Assembly (NCBI GenBank): GCA_903880005.1
Contig: CAIRNV010000030.1
Coordinates: 1 to 56,101, forward strand
Origin: an uncultured Verrucomicrobiota bacterium
GTDB taxonomy: Bacteria > Verrucomicrobiota > Verrucomicrobiia > Limisphaerales > UBA9464
Direction of reading: 5' to 3'
DNA length: 56,101 nucleotides
Shown here one piece after another: positions 23,573 through 32,818 of the stretch. Made by a program: the position numbers and the translations under genes. The notes under the pieces were generated by a model. The model was given only the letters and a program-made list of their open reading frames with translations, ran no database searches and was not told the origin of the DNA. Position 1 is the stretch's first letter. Every line of letters begins with the position of its first letter.

Positions 23573-25663
23573 TCAACGCGCCGTCCGGTGGCCGGTGCGC
23601 GGGCCGATTTGCTCGAAGGGGATTCTTTGGAAGCCCATCCGCCAGGCGGGCGAGCCCGGGCGGGGCGGGAAGCCCCGGGACTCGGGACCGATGTTCACCC
23701 GCTCCAAGGTCACGTAGTTGTCGGCCAGGCGCAGAATGCTCGCGTCCGCCCGCCAGCCCACGTCCAGCCATCGACCGACGCAGACGTTGCGCGCGAGGAT
23801 GTTGTTCTCGGGCGGGACGCCCTTGAAGGCGTCGCCAACGAGGGCAGGGCCGCCCGGGGGACCGAAGTAACGGTCGAGCGCGACCAACTCCGGGTAGCGC
23901 GCCCGGTACACCGACGACGGGACCGCCGCGAGTTGCCGGCGCATGGTGTCATCGACCATCGAGCGCCAGACCGGGGTGGGGTCCACGCCCCGTCCATCCA
24001 TGCGCACGGCGGGGTCGCAATCGACGAACACGTTGTTCTCGACCCGGTGGTCCCGGCCGCCACCGATGAACATGGCCCAGTGGACGCGGGCGAAGACGTT
24101 GCCCACGACGGCGGTCCCGGACACGCAGTCGTCCATGTACACGCCCATGGAGCCCATGCCCACGCCGCCCGTGTCGTGGATGAAGTTGTGCTCGATGCGA
24201 TTGCCTCGGAAGGAGTAGTCGCGCCCCGCGTAGATGGCGCCGACGTCGCCGGACTCGAGGGCGATGCGGGCGATCTCGTTGAAGGCGATGCGGTGGTCGT
24301 TGCCGTTGAAGAGGATGGCGCAGTGGGGGTGCTGGGTGATGCGGTTGTGGCGCGCGGTCATGCCGACGCCATTCATGAGGATGGCCGGGACGTAGCACTT
24401 GGACCACCGCCCTTGCCGCTCGAAGACGCAGTCCTCCACGACGTGCCCGGCGGGCGTGAGCGTCTGGCGGTCGCCCCCGGACATGGAGACGCCGCCGTCG
24501 CCGGTGTCGAGGATCGTGCAGGCGGCGACGCGGTGGCCCTGGCCGCCTTCGAGAAGGATCGCCTGGCCGCCGAGGTTCCTCAGCACGCAGCGCACCACGG
24601 CGTTGGAGGCGCCGCCGCGGACCTCGACGCCGGACCCGCGCCCGGCCTCGAGGACGAGGCCCTCCACCGTCACGTGGGCGCAGCCGTGGAGCCGAAGGAA
24701 CGGGCCGCCCAGGTCCGACACCAGGGTCTCGGGCATGGGCTGCTGCGCGCGGGCCCCGGGCTCGGGCGGCCAGAAATACAGGAGGCCGGACGTGCGCTCG
24801 ACGAACCATTCCCCGGGCGCGTCCAGTTCCTCGAGGATGTTCAGGAATTGGATGCGCTGCCCCTTCCGGAACCCATACAGGCCATGGGGCGCGGCGGTCT
24901 CGACGAGTCGTTGCCCGACGTCGAGACGCTGGATGCGTTCGTAGGAGTTGGCCCAGTCCCAGGCCCAGTAGCCGTGAACCCAGATGTCGTCGCGGTCGCG
25001 CCAGCGCGAGGGGCGGTCGCCCTCGTAGTGAAACCCGCCCGTGATGGCCCCCACCTTGCCGCCGTGGTCGTCGCCTTGGCCGGAGGCACCCGGGAAGCCG
25101 TCGATGCGACTCCATTGCCCCTCGTTGGGCCAACGTGCCAACGGCATGGGACGGCCCCCGTGGAAGACCTCGGCATGGGCATCCGTCAGCGGCCTTGAGA
25201 ATCCTCGTGACCGGAGCCCGGCCGGGGACGCGATGCCCGCCGCGCGCAGGTCGGCCTGCACGACGTGGCCCCGCGCGGCCGGGTCGAGGCGATCGAGGAC
25301 GCCGCGATCCGTGACCGGGACGAAGCGCGTGACACGGGACCCGCCCAGCAGGCGCGGCGCATCGTTTCGCCAGGCCCTCCATCGAACGGGGGCGGACGGC
25401 GTGCCCGAGTCCTCGGGCCCCAGCTCCAGGGTCTGGGAACGCGGGTGGTCGCCCCCATGAATCCACACGTTGACCTCGCCCGCCGGCCTCGACATTCGGG
25501 TGCGGCTGGCGCGGACGGCCTCGCGGGCGCGCTCCAGGGAGGCGAACGGTCTCCCGCGCGTCCCGGGATTCTGGTCGGACCCGCCGGGGGCCACGTGGAA
25601 GTCAGCGCGTGCGACGAGGGCGAGGGCCAAGGCCAGCGATGCGCGGAACGACGGTCGGTGCAT
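23573..25663 (-). CDS. Secreted right-handed parallel beta-helix protein
   Basis: Seen: 696 residues from ATG at 25663, giving a signal peptide (SFRASLALALALVARA). It begins FHVAPGGSDQNPGTRGRPFASL, the usual start of DUF1565/pectate-lyase-like beta-helix proteins (Asp-Gly-Asn-Pro-Gly-type phrase, then Ala-rich helix). The middle and C-terminal parts show coil repeats such as VVEDCVFERQG, RHNRITQHPHCAILFNGND, GNRIEHNFIHDTGG and VVGNVFARVHW. Known: such proteins often act on acidic polysaccharides as lyases or epimerases. No lyase catalytic set could be assigned by eye, so substrate and activity stay open. It precedes no carbohydrate cluster, only the Tat-exported LamG protein further upstream on the same strand. 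Confidence 0.85.
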   Translation of the reverse strand: MHRPSFRASLALALALVARADFHVAPGGSDQNPGTRGRPFASLERAREAVRASRTRMSRPAGEVNVWIHGGDHPRSQTLELGPEDSGTPSAPVRWRAWRNDAPRLLGGSRVTRFVPVTDRGVLDRLDPAARGHVVQADLRAAGIASPAGLRSRGFSRPLTDAHAEVFHGGRPMPLARWPNEGQWSRIDGFPGASGQGDDHGGKVGAITGGFHYEGDRPSRWRDRDDIWVHGYWAWDWANSYERIQRLDVGQRLVETAAPHGLYGFRKGQRIQFLNILEELDAPGEWFVERTSGLLYFWPPEPGARAQQPMPETLVSDLGGPFLRLHGCAHVTVEGLVLEAGRGSGVEVRGGASNAVVRCVLRNLGGQAILLEGGQGHRVAACTILDTGDGGVSMSGGDRQTLTPAGHVVEDCVFERQGRWSKCYVPAILMNGVGMTARHNRITQHPHCAILFNGNDHRIAFNEIARIALESGDVGAIYAGRDYSFRGNRIEHNFIHDTGGVGMGSMGVYMDDCVSGTAVVGNVFARVHWAMFIGGGRDHRVENNVFVDCDPAVRMDGRGVDPTPVWRSMVDDTMRRQLAAVPSSVYRARYPELVALDRYFGPPGGPALVGDAFKGVPPENNILARNVCVGRWLDVGWRADASILRLADNYVTLERVNIGPESRGFPPRPGSPAWRMGFQRIPFEQIGPRTGHRTAR

Positions 25664-25711
25664 GCCGCGAGGCTGGGGCAAGGCGTGCCGGGATGGGAAG
25701 CCCGTCGGCTT

Positions 25712-25793
25712 TGGCGGGACGATTCGGTTGGGTCGGTCGTGCTTGCTGGATCTGCTTCGCAATCCCTTCCCTCCCAACTGAATCGTCCCGGCT
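25712..25793 (-). repeat. 82-bp short-form element, reverse orientation
   Basis: On the minus strand it reads AGCCGGGACGATTCAGTTGG ... AAGCAGAT ... and ends with the arm CCAACCGAATCGTCCCGCCA, giving near-perfect 20-bp inverted ends. The 85-bp central segment of the long form is absent and a single GCAGAT remains. It lies in the 274-bp gap between the LamG-protein 3' end and the beta-helix start, next to a hairpin-array repeat. Confidence 0.85.
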
Positions 25794-25800
25794 GAGATCT

Positions 25801-25941
25801 CTCGCCGCGGGTGAGGTTGGAAATGGGCCGGTTGGGGTTGTAGGCCGGGTGCCCTCACCCGGCGGAAGCGTGGCAGAGCCGTCTCGGCTCTGGCTGGGTC
25901 GCGTCCAGCGGCAGGATGCCGCTGCCACTCTACCGGCCTAC
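25801..25941 (-). repeat. Hairpin-array repeat, copy 1
   Basis: Three consecutive perfect stems: GCCGGGTG/CACCCGGC (25844-25863), CAGAGCCG/CGGCTCTG (25874-25892) and CAGCGGCA/TGCCGCTG (25906-25924). All are enclosed by an outer inverted pair GTAGGCCGG (25840-25848) and CCGGCCTAC (25933-25941). The last arm contains the stop codon of the LamG/dimethylformamidase-like gene. An inverted, longer copy with an extra stem is at 52031-52187. It may act as an RNA-stabilising or terminating structure for the minus-strand transcript. Confidence 0.8.
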
Positions 25942-28313
25942 TCGGCGGGCCGCCGAGGAAGGCGGACGCCGAAGTGATGCAGGACGTTTCGGAACAGCCT
26001 TTGGAGGCGGGCATCCGCGTGCAGCGCCCAGCCGGAGCCGATGCTGCCCGCGTGGAACACCCGCCCGCCCTGGGGGCGTTCCCAATAGATCATCTCGCCG
26101 CCCTGGTCGTTCCCGGGCCGGATGGGGCGGAAGTAGAAGTCGAAGGCCGAGCCCCCGAACTTCCAAGGGATGACGCCCCGCGCGAGGCACACGATGCCGG
26201 GTGGGTCGGACGGCACCGACGCGCCGGCTGGGTCGGGCTTTTCCTGGAGGGACTTGAGCGTGGAGAGGCGGACGTCGAACTCGTGGCCGTTGGCCAAGGG
26301 CAGCCCGCCCCCGGGCCCGTGCCCGAAGGCGTCGCCCGGGGCGAGGCCGGTTTCCTCGGGCTGATGAAAGAGGAAGTGCGCGGTCTCGGAGGCGATGTAG
26401 GGCCCGAAGTTGCGAGGCTCGCCTTGGTTGTTCCACCCCAGGGTTTCCATGCCGACGACCGTCCATCCGGGGTGCCCGCATTCGCGGAGCAATCCACCGC
26501 GCCGGCCGTCGTGGCTGTGCCAGCACTCGCCTCGTCGGGACGGCGGCAACTGGTCCCCGGGTGCGTCCACCTTGCGGCACTCCATCACCTCGCCGTCGGC
26601 GTCGAAGCTCACGCGCCAAAACAAGGAGTTGCCGGAAAGGACGGCGAGGTTGCCGCCGCCGCGCAGGTAATCCTCGAGGCCCCCGAGCGCGGGGACGGAC
26701 CAGTACTCGGAGTGGCCGTTGAGGATCACCACGCGGTGGCGTCGCAGGAGTCCCGGGTCCCGGTGCAGGTCGAGGTCCGACGCGAGGTCGAAGTCGATGC
26801 CCTCGTCTTCGAGCCAGGCGTGCAGGAAGCGCTCGGCGCGGAGGAGATGGCTGTAGCGGGTGGGGCCGCCGTAGAGGGCGTAGGGGCTGGCGGCGGGCCA
26901 TGGGACGCGCGAGCCCAGTTGATAGGTTCCTTGGCCGGCCGCGTGGCCCCGATAGAGGCAGTACGCGGGCGGATCACCCGGCGCGTTGGGCAGGCCGCCG
27001 GTGCCGATGACCGCGTGGAGCGTTTCGGGCCACGTCCCGAAGGGCGCGCCGTTGTAGGCCCGCCAGGTGTTGGTGGAGCACAGGACCAGGATCGGTGCCG
27101 CGGCCCGCCGGGCGGCGCGTCGCACGATGAACGTCACATGGTGCAAGGACTCGCGTCCCGCAGGTCCATGGCGGACCCGGGCCACGTACACGCCGGGACG
27201 GGCGTTCACGGGCGCCCGCCAGGCGAGGGTCAGCGGCCAACGACAGTCCGGGAGGTCGTCGGAGGCGAGCCGCAGGCCGTGGCCGCGATGCGGGTCCCGC
27301 GCCGGGTCGTAGTCGCCGAAGCGTTGGACCTCGGCGTCGAACGAAGGCCCACCGACCATCCAGGTTCCGCCGTTGATCAACCGCCCATGGCGACGGTGGG
27401 CCGAGGCGTCGCCGACGCGCTCGCCGCGTTCCTCGGCGAAGGCCCAGCAGGCGAGGACATCGCGGCCCGCCGGGCGAACCAGGCCGCGCGTCGCGTGGCG
27501 GGCCCGCACCTCGTCCCCGGACAGGGCGGTCGCGCGGAGGCTGGTCATGGCCAGGTCGCCGTCGAGCAGGCGCGTGGTCTCGCCGGCCTCGCCCATGGCG
27601 CCGAGGCGGATGGGATGCGTCCCCAGGGAGCATGGCCCGGCAAAGGGCCATTCCCCCGCGAGGGCGCCATCGACCCAGACGCGCTTGATGCGGCCGTCCC
27701 ATGTGGCGACGACATGATGCCAGCGGCCCTTCTGGACCGCGCCCGGGGGCGTTCGATGCACGACGGCGTCATCCGGCCCGGAGCCATTGCCGAGGAAGAA
27801 GCCCACATAGCCGCCGGGGCCGATGCCGAGGGCGAAGCCATGGTCGCTGGTCTTGTCCTCCTGGGACACGACGCCTTGCAGACGTTCGGTGGACCATGGA
27901 CGGACCCAGGCCTCGATGGACAAGGCGGGCGGGGCGGCCTTGAGGTTCCTGGGGACATGGACGTAGGAGCCCGGGTGGATGGGCCGGGGCGTGGCGGGCA
28001 GGGCCGGGAAGACATGCAGGCGTTCGTCGCCTGACGGGTCGTCCACGCGGGTGCCCAGGCGGCAGATTTCCACGACGCAGGGAACCGTGTTGCTGAGGTG
28101 AAGGCCCACGGTCTCGCCGGCCCGGATGCTGACGGCATCGGCGTAGCCGTGGACGCCTGGCACGGACAGCGCGACGTGGGGCGGGATGGGCGCGGGGAGG
28201 GACCGTGGTCGTGTGGGACGAGGGGGCGCGGCGACGGCGGCCCCGGCCGTCCCGGCCCCGGCGGCGGCGAGGGTGGCGAGCTTGACGAAGGCGCGGCGGG
28301 AGGTGCGAGGCAT
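25938..28313 (-). CDS. Tat-exported LamG-domain protein, N,N-dimethylformamidase large-subunit-like
   Basis: Seen: 791 residues. Twin-arginine signal TSRRAFVKLATLAAAG; a beta-rich N-terminal part; a LamG/concanavalin-like domain at about 115-265 (IEAWVRPW ... GRWHHVVATWDGRIKRVWVDG); then a large C-terminal domain from about 375 (VYVARVRHG ... ILVLCSTNTWRAYNG ... VVILNGHSEYWSVPALGGL). This order and length match the DmfA2 large subunit of N,N-dimethylformamidase. Known: DmfA2 holds mononuclear iron bound by two Tyr and one Glu. Here Tyr420, Glu536 and Tyr537 are candidate ligands, not verified. No small-subunit gene is adjacent, and export differs from the cytosolic enzyme. Inferred: an extracytoplasmic amide hydrolase of unknown substrate, or a non-enzymatic relative. 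Confidence 0.78.
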   Translation of the reverse strand: MPRTSRRAFVKLATLAAAGAGTAGAAVAAPPRPTRPRSLPAPIPPHVALSVPGVHGYADAVSIRAGETVGLHLSNTVPCVVEICRLGTRVDDPSGDERLHVFPALPATPRPIHPGSYVHVPRNLKAAPPALSIEAWVRPWSTERLQGVVSQEDKTSDHGFALGIGPGGYVGFFLGNGSGPDDAVVHRTPPGAVQKGRWHHVVATWDGRIKRVWVDGALAGEWPFAGPCSLGTHPIRLGAMGEAGETTRLLDGDLAMTSLRATALSGDEVRARHATRGLVRPAGRDVLACWAFAEERGERVGDASAHRRHGRLINGGTWMVGGPSFDAEVQRFGDYDPARDPHRGHGLRLASDDLPDCRWPLTLAWRAPVNARPGVYVARVRHGPAGRESLHHVTFIVRRAARRAAAPILVLCSTNTWRAYNGAPFGTWPETLHAVIGTGGLPNAPGDPPAYCLYRGHAAGQGTYQLGSRVPWPAASPYALYGGPTRYSHLLRAERFLHAWLEDEGIDFDLASDLDLHRDPGLLRRHRVVILNGHSEYWSVPALGGLEDYLRGGGNLAVLSGNSLFWRVSFDADGEVMECRKVDAPGDQLPPSRRGECWHSHDGRRGGLLRECGHPGWTVVGMETLGWNNQGEPRNFGPYIASETAHFLFHQPEETGLAPGDAFGHGPGGGLPLANGHEFDVRLSTLKSLQEKPDPAGASVPSDPPGIVCLARGVIPWKFGGSAFDFYFRPIRPGNDQGGEMIYWERPQGGRVFHAGSIGSGWALHADARLQRLFRNVLHHFGVRLPRRPAE

Positions 28314-28379
28314 GGCGAGGTCCGAGGCTTGGCCAAGGCGACGCCTCGTGGCAAGGCGACCCTGCCGGGCCGGTCAGGA

Positions 28380-28437
28380 TTGTAGTCCGGCTGCCCTCAT
28401 CCGGCGCACGGAGGCGCGGCATCCCCGCCGCCGCGCC
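28380..28437 (+). repeat. Fragment of hairpin-array repeat
   Basis: TTGTAGTCCGGCTGCCCTCA then TCCGGCG resembles the start of the copy at 25839 (TTGTAGGCCGGGTGCCCTCA). It is followed by a GGCGCGGC/GCCGCGCC stem. It lies in the 163-bp gap between the iscX stop and the LamG-protein start. Confidence 0.55.
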
Positions 28438-28476
28438 AGGGCACGTGGACGACGGGATCTGCAGGGGGTGAAGGGG

Positions 28477-28677
28477 TTACTTCGTCTCCTCGTACCAAGC
28501 CATCTGGATGTTCTCGAGGATGCGTTCGTTGGACGCGGCGGCGTCGTCCGTGAAGCCCTCCAGATCGAGCACCATCTTGTGGAGCTTCGGGAAGCTCAGG
28601 CGAAGCGGGTCTTGGCTCGGGTACTTGTCCATCAGCGCCCATGCGATCTCGTCCGCATCCTTCCACGTCAGTTTCAT
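28477..28677 (-). CDS. iscX: Fe-S cluster assembly protein IscX
   Basis: Role: small acidic modulator of the cysteine desulfurase/scaffold system; binds iron and IscS in other bacteria. Seen: 66 residues from ATG at 28677 with AAGGTGG just upstream; full-length family pattern LTWKDADEIAWALMDKYPS, then DPLRLSFPKLHKMVLDLEGF, TDDAAASNERILENIQMAWY. It is complete and of normal length. No isc or suf genes are adjacent, so it is an orphan here. It diverges from the CotH gene, leaving 112 bp for two promoters. Confidence 0.93.
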   Translation of the reverse strand: MKLTWKDADEIAWALMDKYPSQDPLRLSFPKLHKMVLDLEGFTDDAAASNERILENIQMAWYEETK

Positions 28678-28789
28678 GGGCCACCTTTGCCGTCGCGTGG
28701 GCATGCCGTCAAACTGCGGCATCGCCAACCTTCGACGCCGACGGCAACGTCCTGCTTGCATGCGTGATGTCTTGGCTTGGAGGACGTGC

Positions 28790-31700
28790 ATGGGCGCTTG
28801 GGCGTTGCTGGCCATGTGGACGCTGCGCGGGGCCGACGTGCTTGTTCCATGGTCCGGCCCATGGCAATGGGCGTGGCATGTGGAGGACCCCTTGGGAGGC
28901 TCGGCATGGCGTGAGCCCGGCTACGTGGCGGGTCCCGGGTGGCGAACGGGCATGGCGCCCTTCCGACGCTCGGAGGGATCCGGAACCCACTTGCCCACGG
29001 GGCCGGGGGCCTGGCTGGGGCGCTGTGAGTTCCTCGTGACGGATGGCCGGCTCCACGACCGGATCCAGTTGGGCGCCATGATGGCGGGCGCTGCGGTCGC
29101 TTGGGTGAACGGCGTGGAGGTGTTCCGCAATGGGTTGCCGGAAGGGGTGGAACCCTCCGTGGGGATGCGCTTTCCCGGAAGCTCGGCCACGAGGGTTCGT
29201 TCCACCCAATGGGACCGGTGGGATCTCCCGGGGTGGACCACCGGCACCAACGTGCTCGCCGTGATGGTCTTGCCGGAGGAGGCCAACGCCGAGGTGTATT
29301 GGAACGCCCGCCTCGAGGCGGACGTGGACACCACGCCGCCGGTCGTCGGCGAGGTGCGTCCGTCCGATGGGGCGACCGTTGCAACCCTGGATGCCGTTGA
29401 GGTGATCTTTGGCGAGCCCGTCCTAGGCGTGGACGCGGAGGATCTCTTGTTCAATGGGGCGCCCGCCGTCTCGGTCGTGCCGGTGGCCTCGGATCACTAT
29501 GCCTTCGTCCCGCCCCCGCTCACCAACGGTCCCGTGGACATTCGCTGGCGGGGCGACGCCGCCATCACCGATCGATCGACCGCGGCCAACGCCTTTGCGG
29601 GCGGGCCATGGAGCGTCCGGGTCGAGCGTTCGACACCGTCGTCGCAGGTCGTCTTGTCCGAGGTGATGTCCGACAACGACGAGACGCTCCGGGACGAGGA
29701 TGGGGACAGCCCGGACTGGGTGGAGTTGCACAACCCGACGACGCAAGGCGTGTCCTTGGAGGGATGGGGGTTGAGCGACGACCCGGGCATGCCGCTGAAG
29801 TGGCGGTTTCCGCCCGTGGTGCTGGGCGCCCGGTCGTTCCTCCTGGTCCATGCGTCGGGGAAGGATCGGACGAACGTCGCCGGGCGACTGCACGCGAACT
29901 TCAAGCTGGACGCGGGGGGCGAGTTCGTTGGGTTGGCGGACGCGGACGGTCGTTGGGTTTCGACCTTTTCCCCCAAGGTGCCGCCGCTTGGAAAGGATGC
30001 GAGCTACGGGCGCGTCACGGGAGTGCCCGACATTGCGGGTTACCTGGCCAAGGCGACGCCCGGGGCGGCCAATGCGTCGTCGGGCGCGGGCTACGCGCCG
30101 GGCGTCACCTTCTCGCGTCCATCCGGCACCTATTCGGGAACCGTCACCGTCGCCTTGGAATTGGCGCGTCCCGACCCGAACGCGGTGATCCGGTACACCA
30201 CCAACAACACGGCGGTCACGTCCACCTCGGCCGTGGTTCGGGGCCCCCTGTCCTTCTCCACGGCGGTCCATGTCCGGGCGCGGGCGTTCTCGCCGGGGCT
30301 CTTGCCCGGCCCGGCCACCAACGCCACGTACACGCCCTTGCTGACGTCGATGACGCAGGTTCGTTCCGACCTGCCGTTGCTCTTGATCCACGACTACGGC
30401 AAGGGGCGTCCCTCCACGACCGGTGTTTTTGGGACGGTGCAGGTGTTCGAGCCGCTCGGGGGCTGGGCCACCTTCACCAATGCGCCGGCGGTCTCGGGGC
30501 CGGTGCTCCTCGCATCGCGGGGTTCGAGCACGGAGGGGCTGGCCAAGGTGAGCCTCAAGGTGGAGTTCCGAGACGACGCAGGCATGGACCTCGACGTGCC
30601 GTTGCTGGGGATGCCGCCCGACTCGGACTGGGTGCTCTACGCGCCCAACGTCTTTGACCCGATCATGACGCACAACCCGTTGATGCATGACCTCTACCGC
30701 GCCCTGGGTTGGTACTCGTCGCGGACCCGCTTCGTGGAGGTGTACCTGGTGACCTCGGGCACGGGCCCCGTTTCGACGACGACCTACAACGGCATCTATG
30801 TCCTTGAGGAGAAGATCAAGCGGGGCAAGCACCGCGTGGACATCGACAAGCTCGAGCCCGAGCACGTCCTGGAGCCACAGGTGACCGGGGGATACATCTT
30901 CAAGGTGGACCGGGCGGACCCGGGCGACTCCGGCTTTGGGGTGCGCGGGCAGACGCTGATGTACGTGGATCCGTCGGAACCCGAGATCGAGCAACCGGCG
31001 CGTGCGGCACAGCGGGCTTATGTGAATCGCTTCTTCGCCCAGTTCACCGGCGCGCTTTACGGGACGAGCTGGCGCGATCCCGTCCTGGGCTACGGCCAGT
31101 ACTTCGACGTTCAGCAAGGCATCGACTTCCACCTGCTGAACACCGTCGCCTTCAACGTCGATGCCCTCGTGCTGAGCACGTACTTGTACAAGCCACGCGG
31201 GGGCAAGCTGACGTTCGGGCCCTTGTGGGACTTTGACCGAGCGCTGGGATCCACCGACGGGCGTGACAACAACCCCAAGGTGTGGGGCGCGAACTACTTC
31301 ACGGCCTACTGGTGGGCCCGGTTGTTTGCGGACCCGGACTTCACGCAGCGGTGGATCGACCGATATCAGGAGCTTCGACTCGGGCTGCTGGCGACGACCA
31401 ACCTGCACGCCCGCATGGATGCGATGACGGCATCCCTGCGCCTGGCGCAGCCGCGCGAGAGGGCCAGGTGGGGCACGACGTATCGCGGGGGCACCTACCA
31501 AGGGGAGGTGGTGTACTCGAAGAACTGGCTCTCCAACCGGGTCGCCTTCATGGACGCGCAGTTCGTCCCAAGGCCCGTGACCTCCACCAACCCCGCTCCC
31601 ACGAGCCCCGGGCGGGCCTCGCTTTCCCTCCAACGCCCCGCCAACACCAACTGGGTCATCTACTACACCACCAACGGACTCGACCCCCGCGCCGTCGGGG

Positions 31701-32713
31701 GAGGGATTCGTCCCGAGGCCATGCTTTATCCTGCGGGGGGCGCTCCCGTCTTCGACGACAACGTTCGGGTTCGCTCGCGCATTTACTCGCTGGTGCTGCG
31801 CGCGGGCACGCCCAACAGCCGCTGGGGCGGCATGCGCGAGGACGTCCTCGTGGCGCGTCGTCCCGCGCTTCGCTTCTCCGAGATCCATTACCACCCGCAA
31901 GGCGATGGCGACGGCGAGTTCGTCGAGTTGCTCAACGCCGGGCCGACCCCCATCCCCATGTCGGGGTGGTCGCTCGCGGGGGGGATTCGCATGGGTTTTT
32001 CAACGACGAATGGCCCGGCCGTGTTGGAGCCCGGGGCGCGAATCGTCCTCGTGCGCGACGACGCCCCGGCCGCGTCCTGGCCATCCGGTGTGTCGATCGG
32101 AGGTCGATACGCCGGGAGCCTGTCCAACGGCGGCGAGGAAGTCGTGTTGCTGGGGCCCGTCGGCGAGGTCGTGGACCGAGCCACGTTCGACCCCGCCGCG
32201 GAGCCGCTGGCAGACGGCGGCGGATGGAGCTTGGTGGCACGGAGCGAGGCCAAGATGGATGCATCCAACTGGCGGTTGTCCGCCCGGCCCGGCGGTTCCC
32301 CGGGAAAGGCGGACGAGGCCTCCGAGCCCTCGCGCCCAGACGACGCGGATGGCGACGGCCTTCCGGACGTGTGGGAGGCGCGGTTCGGGCTCGTGATGGG
32401 ACCTGGCTCGGACGGAGGCCTCGACGACCGCGACGGCGACGGGGTGTCGAACCTGGGCGAATGGCTGGCGGGAACGGACCCAACAAGGCCCGATTCACGC
32501 CTTCAACTGGACGCGGTCGCCTTGCCCGGGGGCCAGGTTCGGTTGCGCTGGCAGCGGGTGCCGGGCAAGGCCGTCGTCGTCCGCGTGCGCGACACCTGGG
32601 GGGGCGAGGAACGCATCCTGCACTCCATCCCCGGGCGCGGCACGGGCGGGACCGAGGAGTTGATGGATGCACCCGGCGAGAGTTCGAGATTCTATCGGCT
32701 CACGGCGTGGTGA
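28790..32713 (+). CDS. Large secreted CotH-kinase-domain protein with lamin-tail, Big_5-like and chitobiase-type domains
   Basis: Seen: 1307 residues from ATG at 28790, selected because GGAGG lies 6 bases upstream and a signal peptide follows (MGAWALLAMWTLRGA). Domains by position: jelly-roll-like 25-175; Ig/Big_5-like 180-270; lamin-tail domain 1 283-420 (SEVMSDNDETLRDEDGDSPD); chitobiase C-terminal-like 437-518; CotH domain 520-890 with GPLWDFDRALGS and YNGIYVLEEKIKRGKHRVD; second chitobiase-like 927-1003; lamin-tail domain 2 1025-1177; then DADGDGLPD and DDRDGDGVSNLGEW, calcium-binding repeats of the thrombospondin type 3 kind. Known: CotH proteins are atypical secreted kinases in spore formers; the role in Verrucomicrobiota is unknown. 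Likely a surface or secreted protein. Confidence 0.9.
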   Translation: MGAWALLAMWTLRGADVLVPWSGPWQWAWHVEDPLGGSAWREPGYVAGPGWRTGMAPFRRSEGSGTHLPTGPGAWLGRCEFLVTDGRLHDRIQLGAMMAGAAVAWVNGVEVFRNGLPEGVEPSVGMRFPGSSATRVRSTQWDRWDLPGWTTGTNVLAVMVLPEEANAEVYWNARLEADVDTTPPVVGEVRPSDGATVATLDAVEVIFGEPVLGVDAEDLLFNGAPAVSVVPVASDHYAFVPPPLTNGPVDIRWRGDAAITDRSTAANAFAGGPWSVRVERSTPSSQVVLSEVMSDNDETLRDEDGDSPDWVELHNPTTQGVSLEGWGLSDDPGMPLKWRFPPVVLGARSFLLVHASGKDRTNVAGRLHANFKLDAGGEFVGLADADGRWVSTFSPKVPPLGKDASYGRVTGVPDIAGYLAKATPGAANASSGAGYAPGVTFSRPSGTYSGTVTVALELARPDPNAVIRYTTNNTAVTSTSAVVRGPLSFSTAVHVRARAFSPGLLPGPATNATYTPLLTSMTQVRSDLPLLLIHDYGKGRPSTTGVFGTVQVFEPLGGWATFTNAPAVSGPVLLASRGSSTEGLAKVSLKVEFRDDAGMDLDVPLLGMPPDSDWVLYAPNVFDPIMTHNPLMHDLYRALGWYSSRTRFVEVYLVTSGTGPVSTTTYNGIYVLEEKIKRGKHRVDIDKLEPEHVLEPQVTGGYIFKVDRADPGDSGFGVRGQTLMYVDPSEPEIEQPARAAQRAYVNRFFAQFTGALYGTSWRDPVLGYGQYFDVQQGIDFHLLNTVAFNVDALVLSTYLYKPRGGKLTFGPLWDFDRALGSTDGRDNNPKVWGANYFTAYWWARLFADPDFTQRWIDRYQELRLGLLATTNLHARMDAMTASLRLAQPRERARWGTTYRGGTYQGEVVYSKNWLSNRVAFMDAQFVPRPVTSTNPAPTSPGRASLSLQRPANTNWVIYYTTNGLDPRAVGGGIRPEAMLYPAGGAPVFDDNVRVRSRIYSLVLRAGTPNSRWGGMREDVLVARRPALRFSEIHYHPQGDGDGEFVELLNAGPTPIPMSGWSLAGGIRMGFSTTNGPAVLEPGARIVLVRDDAPAASWPSGVSIGGRYAGSLSNGGEEVVLLGPVGEVVDRATFDPAAEPLADGGGWSLVARSEAKMDASNWRLSARPGGSPGKADEASEPSRPDDADGDGLPDVWEARFGLVMGPGSDGGLDDRDGDGVSNLGEWLAGTDPTRPDSRLQLDAVALPGGQVRLRWQRVPGKAVVVRVRDTWGGEERILHSIPGRGTGGTEELMDAPGESSRFYRLTAW

Positions 32714-32818
32714 TAGGGTCCTGAGTACGGTGACGAACGGAGCCGAAACGAAGCGGTTGGGAGGCGGTGAAGCCGCCGCTGGTTCGTTCGCGATGGCCCA
32801 GGGAGGAGCGCAAGGATC

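Noticed and set aside
29423-31900. An 825-codon frame antisense to the CotH gene
   Set aside because: No motifs, biased residues; the opposite strand encodes recognisable domains.
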